Made by a program: the position numbers and the translations under genes
The notes under the pieces: generated by a model
Told to the model about the DNA's origin: nothing
What the model saw: only the letters and a program-made list of their open reading frames with translations
Database searches by the model: none
Part shown: piece by piece, positions 43,325-55,200 of the stretch
Position numbering within the stretch: the first letter of the stretch is position 1
How the letters are laid out: every line of letters begins with the position of its first letter
Origin: Trichobilharzia szidati
Lineage: Eukaryota > Platyhelminthes > Trematoda > Strigeidida > Schistosomatidae
Assembly (NCBI GenBank): GCA_944472155.2
Contig: OX235275.1
Location: 56,871,228-56,935,227 of the forward strand
Direction of reading: 5' to 3'
DNA length: 64,000 bases

Positions 43325-44115
43325 GATATTTAGAGGCAGTCAGTTTGAAGGGTGGTTAGCTAGGCGTTGTGTCCCCACTTTACCAGTCTTAAGACCGTGT
43401 AGAGTCGTAGTCATGATTTAACACTGACAACAATCTAATTCTTCTATTTGTTTCAAAGTCATGATATATCGCTGGATGTATTTCCAGTAATCTGTTGAAC
43501 ACTTTCTTCAACCATTGCTCTCTACGTTCGACATCTAATATCCGATGGCTCGCAGGAAGGTGTCAGCAGGAACAAACCCTGTAAGGTAACACAAAGAAGT
43601 GTGGAGAAGAGAATATATACTGACTGAACTCACGCTGATATCTTCAAGTTACACATCAAGGGTCAACACCTCTAGTGGAATTGGAACGGTGACTGATGAG
43701 TAAGATATCCATGGGTGAAATACTGGTCACATGAGGAGGAAATGAAGACTTGTTGAAGGTGGTGTGGTCAGTTGGAAAAGACGTCAGAGGAATGACTGTA
43801 ACAGAATTGTACTTCTGAAACTGTAGCACAAATTCTAAATGTGAAGTTAAGAATGATAGTGATTGTGATTGTCTCATTTTGATAATTTATTCTCATTGAA
43901 TAGGGCAAATTCAGAAATTGTTAGCAAACGAAGTGGAATGTTGTGAAGTGAAATCTGTTACTCCGGTTATCAACTTGTGATGATGAATGATAAGACTAGA
44001 GGAACAAATTAGTTACTTTTCATCATTTTAGACATAACATTCAGGAGACATAACTTACCTGACGCGTCTGAGAAGTTTGAGCAGCATTTTTCGTAATTTT
44101 AGATATGATGGAGAA
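43325..44115. other. No recognised feature
   Basis: Intergenic; short frames only. Confidence 0.3.
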
Positions 44116-44174
44116 GATTTGTAGCTCAGGTGGATGATTTTGGTGTGGTTGTGTTCTCTGAGCTGGATAGTTAA

Positions 44175-44220
44175 TTTGCGAAGCTTTCATCACCCTACTA
44201 GGTGACATCTTCAGCGCATA
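44175..44220 (-). ncRNA. Hammerhead ribozyme, left arm of palindrome
   Basis: Minus strand: tatgcg, CTGAAGA, stem II tcacc-tagtag-ggtga, GAAA, two-pair stem III (GC), triplet CTT, then cgcaaa closing stem I. All core positions are present; stem III lacks a loop as in Penelope-type hammerheads. Confidence 0.65.
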
Positions 44221-44575
44221 CTTCAATTTGAAGTGAGCTTTTAGATTTCTCCACGAGTTTATTAATCATCTCTCCCGGTGACCTTGGACGTGATTGGTTG
44301 TTTTTGTGTGGTTTCATACCTTCTAGGCTACTTGTATTGGAACTGATTGTTTCTTTGACTTGAACTCTGACCCTTTGTGTGTGGGGTTTGTTTCTTATCG
44401 GTTGATAAATTCACACACAAAGGGTCAAAGTTCAAGTCAAAGAAACAATCAGTTCCAATACAAGTAGCCTAGAAGGTATGAAAACACACAAAAACATCTA
44501 ATCACATTCTAGGTCATCAGGAGAGATGATTAATAAACTCATGGAGAAATCTAAAAGCTCACTTCAACCAACTGA

Positions 44576-44626
44576 AGTATGCGCTGAAGATGTCACCTAG
44601 TAGGGTGATGAAAGCTTGGCAAATTA
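44576..44626 (+). ncRNA. Hammerhead-type motif, right arm of palindrome
   Basis: Inverse copy of the left-arm motif: CTGAAGA at 44584-44590, tcacc...ggtga, GAAA at 44610. Stem I has a C-to-G change (ttggca), weakening it. Confidence 0.55.
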
Positions 44627-45014
44627 ACTATCCAGCTCAGAGAACACAACCATATCAAAAACATTTCGTAATTTTTGACAACACACTTTCTATATTTACG
44701 TTTCTAAAGAAGTTGATAAAGTGTCAAAGGTGAAAATTAAACGCATAGGAGGCCAGGTGAATGGGTTGGGAAATAATGCTATGTAAAATACTTCTTGTTT
44801 TTTTTAAAAAATTGGAATAACAAGGCATCTTCAAAGTAACAAAGATAATTTTCAACACATAAGACGTGTCTACACCATGTTTTGGTTTGGGCTTTAACCA
44901 TTTCAAATGTATGACCCAAATTACTTCTACATACACGTCTAAAGGCACATACTGAAATCAACTTCATGATTAGTCTGTATGTTATGCTTTGTAATAAATG
45001 ATGCTTGACACTTA

Positions 45015-46950
45015 ATTTCTGGGGTAGTTAAATCAGGTGATTTGTTTCTTTTTGAAGACACTTAGAAATGTCTTCTTTACTCGACAACTGGGGTGGTTGA
45101 AGAACCCTCTCTATGTACTTGTTATCTTTAGTTGAAATGACACTGACCAGATAAACAAAAGAGTTGACTTCGCTTAAATTTCCTCCGTTCCGTGTCTTCA
45201 TCAACCCTGTCTTCTCCATGTTTATTAGACGTCCTATTTATCCGCTGCTTCTTCTGAAAACTTGTTGGTTTTCACATGTAGATCTTCTAATTTGTATGAC
45301 ATTAGGCATTAACCGTGCGCCAAGTCCGGATTTGTTAGTGACTTCTCCCTTTTACAACACATGCTCTCATTCTCACCCACATTATGTTGTATTGTGGGGT
45401 GTACCACAATCAGGGATATCATTGGTGACAATAGATGGTCTTGTTTTAATCCTGAATTCGCTGAGGTTTCTGTTGTGAATCGATTGGAGTTTGTTACCGT
45501 CATACTGCTTCTGAAGTAGCTTGATGTGGGTTGGATACCATTTAATTAGCATTGTATGCTAGGTGGAATGACATCCCGGACAGATGCAATTCGAGGAAAT
45601 TTACTTTTCTTGGATTCAGCTTGATTCGAAAAATGTTCTGCATCTACAGCACTTTCTTTTCCCTCCATTATCACACAATTTGATGTTTTGCATTAAGCAG
45701 ACAAGAGACTGATCCCACAAAGGTTATTACTAGGGGTTATGTCATACTTTTTGTTATTTTGACAAGGTAGCTCTCTCTCCAATTAGGAGGCAATAATCCT
45801 TCCTTTCAGACGTTATGCATTCGTGATATGGTGGTAACCACTGCGGTCTCTAGGCTTGTTTTCAGTGTATCTGGGTTTATTTATATCTTCCTGTCAATGT
45901 TTCAGTAACTTCGTCGCAATCGAGACTTCATATTTTGTAATGGAATTGGCGGTCACTTAAAAGTTTGTGGTCTTTCAGAGGATTGGTGGACTGCCCATGT
46001 TTTCTGTGAAGTGGTCGTGCAAGCCTTATTCCCTTTGTCCCTCTGTTCTCGTAAGTAGGTTCCTTTCACTTTCTCTCACCGGTTTCACCTATGTAGACCT
46101 GTTCCATGATAGCGACCTGATTATCTGGTATAGTGTTCTCAAATGTCACTCACCTGCCTGCGTCCTGCCTGTTCTGCTTCTTTGCAAATGTATTGTCGAC
46201 TTATCTTTTGCCCAACCTATCTCATTTCGCCACTCTCGCATTCGGTGCATTGTAAATCGAATTCAGTTTATTCTCTGGTTGTCCATCTTCAAATAGGTGC
46301 AACTTCTGTTTCACCGTCACTCTCCTCTTCTGCATATATGTCCTTCAACATCACTTTCGGAGAGTTCGACTGTTCGCTTACACAGGTTACTTCATTAAGG
46401 CTATATAATCTCTTTGACTTTGTTCTGATGGCTACAGTTTATGTGTCCATTGTAGTTTTGTCCTTTAGTTTCTGGGTGTTGAATTTGAATTGTCTGTAGA
46501 ACTCTTCCATCTTCTCTACTGGACCTCGTTATTTTTAGCAACGTAGCATTGGACAGTTGTAACTTTCCCACATTTCGGATAGAATTCTGCCGACCGTATT
46601 CTTGAATAGATTCATTCCCACTGCATGAGTGCCTCCGATGTGATTCGTGCCGTCGTGTTAGCTACTTCTTCATTGTGTTTATGGTTGTCATCTGTGTAAC
46701 TTGATTGGTTTATCGCATAGATCCGTATCACTTCACTTCTCACTTCTTTGGCGGTGTCAGCAGGCTCTATGGTTTAGCATATCGTGTGGACATTCCATTT
46801 TCACCAGCTCATGTTTGCTCTTGTCGAAGAAGACACAGTGGTGGACTGACTTATTGAAGATTCTCTTCAAACAGGATTATTTCGTCTTTCCAGACGAAGA
46901 GGAAAATTCTTTTATATACTGTGTATGTCCGAGGTTACTGTAGGAATTGA
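45015..46950 (-). pseudogene. Old RTE-like retrotransposon
   Basis: Minus strand has broken but ordered pieces: SREEMEEFYRQFKFNTQ-type upstream region, SSERPQTF, RMHNV, EGLLPPNWRE, CGISLLSA, then NSGLKQDHLLSPMISLIVVH (RT motif B), GNLSEVNSFVYLVSVISTKD. The order fits an RTE RT (GLLPPNW..., YRGISLLS, ..GCLLSP.IF) with many stops. It is much older than the 48 kb copy. Confidence 0.55.
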
Positions 46951-47028
46951 ATGGTAGTATGTTTTCATCACTAGATATATCTACTTATAAAACTATATTT
47001 GTAAAATCTCAGCGAAATTGAAATGATT

Positions 47029-47078
47029 AATTCCAACGTTTCGTTTGGCAATCTGATCCAAACTTCTTCAGGGAAATT
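47029..47078 (-). ncRNA. Hammerhead ribozyme, Penelope type
   Basis: Minus strand: aatttcc, CTGAAGA, gtttgg...ccaaac, GAAA, CG stem III, GTT, ggaatt. Core complete and stems I and II compensated (gtttgg/ccaaac against gttc/gaac in the 25.8 kb copy), which argues for past selection on folding. Confidence 0.75.
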
Positions 47079-47563
47079 AATCAAAATTAACATAACAGAG
47101 TTTTATATATACAAGGAACATCTCTTGTTTTTGGAACTTTGTCCAATCATGAGCCATGAGACTGGCATTAACAAGTATAATAAACAAAAATTGTATGAAC
47201 TGTGATCAAAATATGACATCAGACTTTCAAAATTAGTCTGCTTTTGTTAAAATATGCAGTATACAATGGTGTGTGTATGTGTGTGTGGGTGAACAGTCAT
47301 AAAACGTCTGTTATTCCCTCCATAAGAAGACGCAGATAATCGGGAATTTGACCAAGTGTGATTAGTTGTTGATATATATCCAATTTTATTTATTAGTCAG
47401 GATTTGCCATGCATCGGCTAAAATCACACCTTCATGTCTGTTCAAACTATTGGGATTCACCCATATATGTAGGGCTTCTGCAGTCAGTCTTTCTTTACAT
47501 GAGCCAAAACCTTTTTGTAAAACCTTAGTCTTATATATAAACTTTGTTATGTTAATTTCGATT

Positions 47564-47613
47564 AATTTCCCTGAAGAAGTTCGGACCAGATTGCCGAATG
47601 AAACGTTGGAATT
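47564..47613 (+). ncRNA. Hammerhead ribozyme, Penelope type
   Basis: Plus strand: aatttcc, CTGAAGA, gttcgg...ccgaat, GAAA, CG, GTT, ggaatt. Predicted cleavage after 47607. Core intact; the outermost stem II pair is a G-T wobble. Confidence 0.75.
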
Positions 47614-48307
47614 AATAATTCCGATTTCTCTGAGATTTTACAAATATGATTTTATAAATGTCTACTTCTCACTCAGCGATCAATTATTTTGCAACTATCC
47701 GGTCAAATTTTGATCACAGTTCATATCTACTATTCAGATTAATTTGGAATTACACACGATCCCACTACTCTTGTTTAACAGACACACTGGGCGATCGAAC
47801 AGTTCTTCCAGAGTTGTGTTCCTAGCCCCACGAATGAAACTTCGCCTTTTTCCAGGCTGAGAATCGTGTGGAAAACTAGTGAACCAGTAATCTGAACGAG
47901 ATTTCCACAAAGTTTCTTGAAGGAAACTGTTGCACAAAATCGTTGTCGCACTTCACACTAACATGTTGCATCAGTTTGAAGACAGTGAGTGATTTCAGAG
48001 GCGAATGAGCAAATCTGACTGCGGCGTGTCTAGTAGAAGAGTTCCCCTGTTCTTAGTAATTTATTGCTCATATTTTAAGTCTTAGTTAGTAACTGAGTGG
48101 AATATAACTGCAGACATGTAAGTGTGAACGCGTCGAAACTTGCAATGTCTTCCCCTAATGGTATGTGTCCAACTTCTTATTTGAAAAACCAGTAAGGATG
48201 AAACAAATATTCACTCACCTTATTCAAGAGATAATAACTATCAGAGAAATCTTGAATGAACGCTTTATCGTCTAACGGATTCACCAACTGTGTATGTGCT
48301 TTATTAT

Positions 48308-49475
48308 TATATTATTGTTCCCTTGGGTTCCTAGTGGAACATAGGGCACGCCTACACTTGCTTCTGTCTTCTGCTGTACTTCTCACTTGCATCCATTTCA
48401 ATCCATACTGTTTCAACTCCTCTTCACACGATCTCCTCCATGTCACCCTTCGACGTCCCACTCGCCGCTTCCCTTTCCGGTTCCACTCGAGCATTGGCCT
48501 GACGCGCGATGTCACCCAGCGGCCTCCTCAGCGAGTGTCCAGTCCATCTCTACTTCCTCCTGCATATTTGTTGAGGGATTGGTTCTTGTTTTGTTTGTTC
48601 CCATAGTTTCTTGTTGGTGATTCTTTCCGGCCGGCCATCTGATCTTCAGTATACAGCGAAGACAGTTGTTGATAAAGGTCTGCAACAGGCTGTTGGAAAT
48701 ATTCTTTGTCACCAGCCAAGTTTCTGATCTACATAGAAGAACTGACTGACTTGACGTTTGTATTGAAAATCCGAATCATTTTGTTGTTGATGCTGAGTGA
48801 CGAAGATTTCCAGATTGGTTTCAGGTTGATGAATGTGTTTCTCGCCTTCCCGATTCTCGATTTGATATCCTCGTCCGTTCCTCCTGTAGTTGAGACAATG
48901 CTCTCTAGATAAGTGAATGAAGTAACCTCTTTCAAATCCCTTCCGATGATAGTGATTGGCGCTGGATGTTGCTGCTGCTGTTGTTGTTGGTTGGTTATTT
49001 TCAGAACCTCCATCTTGTCCATGTTTACCTGGAGTCCTGGCTTCTCTGGCTGCTTCCTCGACCAGTTTGTCGGTTCTCGCCTGTGAGTTTTCGATTTGGT
49101 GTGACATCGAATATAAATCATCTGCGAAATCCAGGTCTTCCAGGTTCTTCACGTCGGTCCAGGATATCCCTGTCTTCTCGTTTCCCACTATCTGACGCGT
49201 AATCCAGTCCACCACAATTAGGAATATGATTGGTGAAAATAAGCACCCTTGTCTGACTCCTGTGTTTACTCCAAACGCCTCTCTGAGTTTTCCGTTGTGG
49301 ATCACTTGACATGTTCCGTTGTCGTACAGCTGTTGAATGAGGTTGATGAATATTTGGGGTACGCCGTAGTACTTGAGTAGTTTCCAAATTACTTCGCGGT
49401 CAACGCTGTCGAAGGCTTTATGAAAGTCTATAAAGTTGAGGTAGAGATTTGATTGCCATTCCATGCTTTATTCGA
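48308..49475 (-). mobile_element. RTE/SR2-like retrotransposon, youngest-looking copy
   Basis: Carries the RT palm region in one open frame followed, after shifts, by the C-terminal WNRKGKRRVGRRRVTWRRSC and the ATT tail at about 48308. The 5' end is truncated at about 49475, where a T1 tail fragment follows. Upstream of gene C. Confidence 0.82.
48709..49464 (-). CDS. RTE-type reverse transcriptase palm domain (251 codons open)
   Basis: YLNFIDFHKAFDSVDREVIW (motif A with the first catalytic D), LKYYGVPQIFINLIQQLYDN, GVRQGCLFSPIIFLIVVDWI (motif B), LEDLDFADDLYSMSH (FADD catalytic box), then VNMDKMEV-like text displaced by a frameshift and NTFIHQPETNLEIF. The upstream endonuclease domain is missing, so it is a truncated, probably inactive relic. 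Confidence 0.82.
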   Translation of the reverse strand: MEWQSNLYLNFIDFHKAFDSVDREVIWKLLKYYGVPQIFINLIQQLYDNGTCQVIHNGKLREAFGVNTGVRQGCLFSPIIFLIVVDWITRQIVGNEKTGISWTDVKNLEDLDFADDLYSMSHQIENSQARTDKLVEEAAREARTPGKHGQDGGSENNQPTTTAAATSSANHYHRKGFERGYFIHLSREHCLNYRRNGRGYQIENREGEKHIHQPETNLEIFVTQHQQQNDSDFQYKRQVSQFFYVDQKLGW

Positions 49476-49502
49476 TGATGATGCGTAGAGTTGCAATCCC
49501 TG

Positions 49503-49545
49503 AGCTCTAACTGATATCAATCCGTGATCAACTCGTGAAAACTGA
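49503..49545 (+). repeat. T1 SINE tail fragment
   Basis: gagctctaactgatatcaatccgtgatcaactcgtgaaaa is the T1 3' end in plus orientation, directly beside the truncated RTE copy. Confidence 0.55.
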
Positions 49546-50049
49546 AGTCCTATGGATTCAGTGAGAAATTCACAGAGATGTTGACTGGCTGAACACCACA
49601 AAAAATGGTTTCTCTGATCGTCTTTCAGTGATGATTATGATACTTATGTGTGGTACAAATACTCCTCTTTTAATGACAGACAAATCATAAAGTGAGCAGT
49701 GGGAGAGGAGGAGTCACATAATCCTAGATCGTCATGTAGATCCGATATATGATTTCCACAATTCCTTGATTTGGATGGATATGAATTTTGCAAAGAGATT
49801 TCCAGAAGTAGTGTGGATAACTTTTGTGTTTGAAACTGGTTTCTTACTTTTCGCTTCAATAATCTGAAGTCGTTTGAAAGGTTGCTGCTCCTGTTCACAG
49901 TGTTCTCTCTGTTCACTCTGCAATGTGTGCACAGAAATGGTTGCAAAGGATTCAGTCACCTTTAACTAAGTTCATCTAATCTCGATACCTTGAACGGTAT
50001 GTCATCCATCATAATCAGCTTTTTCTTCGTCCTTTCTAAACACCCAGAC

Positions 50050-50665
50050 ATAATAATTTACTTTATTCCAGAAAAGGTATTAGTGGAACAGTGTGGAATT
50101 TTCAGCACATATCTACAATATTTGCATCTAATTTTACCAAAACATTTAAAAGGAGTATTTCAAAAAAAAATAAATATAAAGACAACAACAACAAAAAAAC
50201 ACAAAAATAATTTTTTTTTTAAATGCGAAAAAATGCCAAGAAGTAGAAAGGAGAATAAACAACATAATAAATAATATCTCAGTTTTGGGTAGTGGAAGCT
50301 ATGATATGATTATGCATGGTGAACAGTAAAGCTACAGTCATACAAGAAGTTATGAAATAATATTAAAGAATGTTTATCGCCAAGATGACCAGTTAATTTG
50401 GTTTAAACAAACACTAAACAATCATAAAATAACATTTCAGGGTTGTTGTTTTGTTTTTTATTGTGGTAGTGTAGTGGTAGTGTGAGTAATCCTGCATAAT
50501 ACAAAATTTTAAGATGGTCATAATTGCGTTCACAACCAATGATTGTCAGTTAATATTGCCGAAAAAAAATATAAAAAATAAAAAAGACAACCACAAAAAC
50601 TAAGAATTACATGGTGGTTAATGACAGGACAATTTTGTAATGCTCCTAGTGCTAGTATAGTATGA
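50050..50665 (-). repeat. CR1-like 3' tail, minus copy
   Basis: Long similarity with 19413-20030: ttccagaaa..gta.tagtggaacagtgtggaattttcagcac, gtatttcaaaaaaa, agtggaagctatgatatgattatgcatggtga, ggttgttgttttgttttttattgt, caaccaatgattgtcagttaatatt. Truncated after about 620 bases. Confidence 0.65.
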
Positions 50666-51240
50666 ATTATGCTGCATACATAGTTGGACTGTCTAACTTC
50701 TATGAACAATATTACTGATTTCAAGCGCCTACAATTTGGATGACAATAATTTCTGATCGGATCTCATTATCTTATATCCTTAGATTACAGATGACTACTC
50801 AAGCGAATTTCGGAATTTACCCATTTCTTTCTCTGCTTGATATGTAATTCCGTGTGTTTTGGTTGCCGATTGTCATCCGTGTTGGCTCATCTGATACATG
50901 AACACATCTCAGCACGAAGACACCCTTCACTGAAATGGTTATGGATTGACGGCTGATCACATCCCTCTACAATAGAAATTCTGATTAGGTGAGATTGATA
51001 GAGAATTTCAACCGACTATGTTGCTGATGATTCTATTGTGTATCAGTCACACCGTTTTAATGTAGTCGGCAATAAACTGCTGTGTCACACAGATGTGAGT
51101 TGATGTGAATCAAAAGGATAAGTAGAAAACGGAAGCTTTATTCAAGGACTGGATATATTAGATCGTTTACTTTCTCTTCACATGGCAGGAAATTCATTGA
51201 GATTCGGAGTTTGATTCCAAAATGAAATAGATCTAATATA

Positions 51241-51607
51241 TAGAAAATTATTCTGATGCTCGCTGGTGACTTGCTACAGGTTGGAGCTTCCTGCAGTTCT
51301 AGTGAGAAGTCGTGACCAGTGAGGTCCAATTAGAAGTCACGTGTGTGGATGGATGTCCCACCAACGACAATAGTTGGGGTCGCGCTAAAATCATGCATTG
51401 GTAGAAGTTAGAATTCATGAGCCAGTGAATCGGGTCCCAGTGGCTGAATGGTATACGAGCTTGCCTTGTAACCGGAAGGTTCTGGGTTCGAATCCCAGTG
51501 AGTGCGTCCTGGCGATGATTCCCAAACTAGGATGAAACAGCAGCTGTCCAGTACTCCCTGGTTTTCAATAGTTCTCTAGCTGATATCAGTCAGTGATCAA
51601 CTCGTAA
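51241..51607 (+). repeat. T1 SINE, full-length copy with target duplication
   Basis: agatctaatata occurs just before 51241 and just after 51607. Inside: gctcgctggtgacttgctacaggttgg, ..., cccagtggctgaatggtata (A-box-like), ccttgtaaccggaaggttctgggttcgaatccc (B-box) and the tail to gatcaactcgtaaa. This is the reference copy for the family. Confidence 0.75.
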
Positions 51608-51614
51608 AAGATCT

Positions 51615-51745
51615 AATATATTATTTGTGACTGCAATACTGAGTGACGCAGGTCCAAATCTAATGAAAGACATCAGAAGCTTTATGGCTAGAGATATACC
51701 TTGTTAACGCAGGCCTCCAATCATGTTAACTAAAAACTACCCTTT
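51615..51745 (+). repeat. T2 SINE fragment
   Basis: gtgactgcaatactgagtgacgcaggtccaaatctaatg...gatataccttgttaacgcaggcctcc aligns with the T2 core, the B-box degraded. Confidence 0.45.
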
Positions 51746-52048
51746 GTATTCAATCAAGCACAAGTACATTATCGATCGTAATTTACTACCGAATAAATGA
51801 TTTCATTCAAACAATTTCATTTCGATCTATGCGTTGTCAGTTAGTTGATACGTCAATCACATTTTTGTAATAACCTAATTTGGAATTAACATAAAACATA
51901 TGTATCTGTCAGGTGATACTTTCTTTTGCCTCTGATGTTTTGTACACACCTGTCTTTAAACTTTCCGCTTATTTGGATGGTTAACACCGACTCGAATGTC
52001 ATCACTTGATTCGTTGTGTGTTTCACTTTGAGTGAAGAAACAGTCATC

Positions 52049-52182
52049 TTATCCAATCGTTGTAGAGGAATGCAGAATCACATAAACACACATGCAGCTT
52101 CTGTAGGAGAGATCTGTGGTTTGTTGACTGCATATATATGTACATATAAATATAGTTTACTTATTAAGAAGACAGGTGAAAG
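52049..52182 (+). promoter_or_regulatory. Candidate promoter of MEG C
   Basis: TTATCCAATC at 52049-52058 and TATAAATA at 52145-52152 precede the ATG at 52183. The block aligns with the region before gene B, including a degenerate stretch of the form gaaagaattctgag/gaggaatgcagaat after the CCAAT box. Confidence 0.5.
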
Positions 52183-52258
52183 ATGACGAGGAACTCTGTA
52201 TTTCTAATCACCCTGATAAGTTTGTTTGTTTTCCTGGAGGAGATTAGCGCTGGTGGAA
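52183..52258 (+). CDS. MEG C exon 1, signal peptide (76 nt)
   Basis: MTRNSVFLIT start, hydrophobic core, EISAGG end, donor GTGAGT, phase 1. Its length equals that of gene B exon 1. Confidence 0.88.
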
Positions 52259-55200
52259 GTGAGTTTGAAAATTCCTGATTGAAATTTGTGATTTCATTTG
52301 TGACTTGTTATATACCACAATTTGAACACTATCATAATTTATTTGATTGGCAATATGTGTGTAGTTGAGAAATCATCGTTATGTGTTGGATTTGGCATCC
52401 TGATTATATCGAACATCTCTGTTCGTTATTCGTATCTGGAATGAGGTTTGCCTTTATTGATGCTTCATCCGTCTCACTGGATTATCGTGTTTTGAGTAGC
52501 CTACAAGTGACGTGTCGCTGTTTCCATTATCTGTAAAAATGGAAGTCACTTGTGGAAACACTTTTACACATTAGTCAAATGAAACATGAGGCATCTACTT
52601 CTATGTTAAGAACACAATTGATTCAGCTAAGAGACTCTTTTCAACAGCGAATTTATTATCAAGCTGTACAATTTTATATTCACATATGGTTTTTAAGAGA
52701 TGATATCCGGTGAGGGAATAAGATGGAAGGTGTGAAAACATGAAATAATGATACTCATAGTAGTAAGAATAGTGGAATTAAAATTGATATGTTTGTAAAT
52801 GTAATCAAAGTTACATGTCAGGCAGCAAAACAATTAATGTCATATGTGGAATAATACATAAGGTTTATAGATGCTGGAAAGAGGTGAATAATTACAGGAT
52901 TAGTAGGCGAATATAAAATGTTACACAACATGTAGTGAAATTTGATAAGACGGAATTCAATATTGTAGAAAGTATTGTAATTTTGGATTTAGAATGGAAA
53001 GTAGGACAAGCGGAAGCAATTGGGAATGAGAATAGTAATAATAATAATAATCTTGAAGAAAATAAAAGACAGATTCAGCGAAGAAAATTTTCTTTATCGA
53101 CGAAATCATCTTCAGAGGCTGTACAATCGTATTTATACTTACAAAAATATATAATTGTCTATTATTGAGTAATAGGGGGTGACATAATTGATATAATTAC
53201 TCAGAAGTGGCTTTAGAAGTGAAAATTAAAAGTTGTAAATTACGTGGTACTCAACGGCAAAAAGATAGAAATTTGACAAGGTTAAAATTGCTATTAAGTG
53301 AGAATAAAGGTATTTGAGTTTCAATTTAACAAGTGTGAAGAAGGTGTGAAAATATACAAAAGGAGCATATGAGAGTGATAATAGTGAATTAATTATTAAA
53401 TCAAAAGCTAACTAAAAGTGAAATTAGAATGAAAAGAAAAATCAAAATATATTTTAATTACAAGGAACGATTGGTGAAGAGGTTAAGACCAAGGTAGAAT
53501 AAGAGACTGGACAAACTTTTTCTGTATACAGAGTTCAGGGTTGTATTGACGAATTGCTAGAGCCTCCGCCATACACAAAATCCGAAACCTGACGCCCTTT
53601 GTACCATTTGGCTTCACTTTGCAGATGATCTTGAAAGACGATTCTGGTGGAGCTACGTGGCCTGAGTTCATCAAATGCTCAAGAATTGAGCTAGTAATTG
53701 TCTTACATTGTCCCTTTGCTAACCATGCCGGATAATGTTCAGAGATGCGTTTGGAAAGCGTGCGCTTTTGAGGCCAATAGAACTAGCTCCACACGAGCAA
53801 GTGAATTTATAAACACACATTGAGGTGGCCCATAGCGGCAGTTTCTCCTTCACACATCCGTTGATCATTTGTCGGCTGTAGAAGTTGATACGTAGCTCAG
53901 CCATAAAGAAGGCTTTCCTCAGGAATCTGCATAAGCGATTCTTCAGGATCTCAGCTGCGGTATCACCTTTAAATTCAACACTCATAAACAGTAGTTTCTT
54001 CGGCACCGTCTGTATTCTTTCAGGTTTTTCCCTTGGCTTCATGTTTTTCTCGATAAATGTTGGAGGATATCCATTCTTTATGAGGTCTTGTCTGAGTAGC
54101 TCCAGTATTAGTATTAAGGGAACGTTACATTGAATAAAGAAAGAAAGAAAATGCATAAATAAATAAGTATCTATTTTTCTACTGCTAATTCAGAATTAGG
54201 GATTGTACATACTTCTTTTGTACACAGAGGTATGGCTTAAATCCATGATTTGCCAAGCCCTTCGCTGTCTTTGAAGTCTGTGATGAAAAAAACGCAGCAA
54301 ATAAGTGTGGATTCGCTAGACAGTCGTAAAATCATGGTCGAGGTTGGCAGAGTGACAGGAGTCGATCATGTGTGTTCTAGAATATTGAGCTTCACGCACT
54401 GTTCCTTTCTCCTTTGTAAAACCACGCAGCTGGAATATGTTATCGTATCCATATTGAAAGCGTCATCTGGCTACGGCGAAAGTACCTTGCTCTACATGGA
54501 GGAGGAGTGAACTGATGGATGCACATGTAGGTGGCCAGACCGCGGAGCTAATATTTTAAACAGATGGGGGAAAATGTGTTACTGGTGAACATACATGAAG
54601 CTTGATCACTTTTTGATTCCAAATTCATGAGTCGGTGACCAGTTTCGACTACTTATCTTTCATATTACTGTCAATATATCGGTTCGGGTAACCGTTTACT
54701 GAGAGCGTGGCTTCTATATTGACTTCTCCAACTGTAATGACTTGTTGTGGTGGATTGGTGTGCATGATATATGCTTAAATAAAGTCGCTCTCATTCTTCC
54801 ATTGAAAGTTTGGTAGGATGGTGGAGTGCAACAAGACGAATTCAGACATAAAGCGAGTTCACACACGGACGATTTTGACATGTACAAATAGAAGATTGAA
54901 GTAGGTGATGGGTTTCTTGACATTGAGTGACTTTAATGTCACTATCTGACTACACTACTGAGTGTTGATATTTGGAATCTGTTAAAAGCTCGTGGAAGCG
55001 AATTGAAGTGAATTGCAGAATGTTCTAATGACTGTCCACCTTCCCCCCCCCAACCATCTTAGTCATTTGAAATCATTTACAAGTGAATAGTGATGAAATT
55101 TTACGACATTGTGGATTTGTCCACATCCTAATTTAAACCCACAACGAAACCTCAACCACACTTTAATGTCTCACAGAATTTTTTTCCATTTTATTTTTGT

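Larger units (their letters stand above)
44118..44663. repeat. Large palindromic foldback element with hammerhead in each arm
   Basis: 44136-44395 is the near-perfect inverse of 44405-44662; the centre is around 44373-44428 (cctttgtgtgtg... and cacacacaaagg). Outer part tgtagctcaggtggat...gtgttctctgagc is shared with 21.42 kb. Each arm contains a hammerhead-type motif. No protein is encoded. Confidence 0.75.
46983..47660. mobile_element. Penelope-like fragment with two hammerhead ends in inverted orientation
   Basis: 46985-47105 (tgtaaaatctcagcgaaattgaaatg...aattccaacgtttcg...) is inverted at 47529-47655. The interior of about 420 bases carries only a decayed minus-strand coding tail. Same family as 25.8 kb. 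Confidence 0.68.

Noticed and set aside
45967..46499. Two overlapping plus-strand frames of over 100 codons
   Set aside because: They are antisense to RTE-like remnants on the minus strand.
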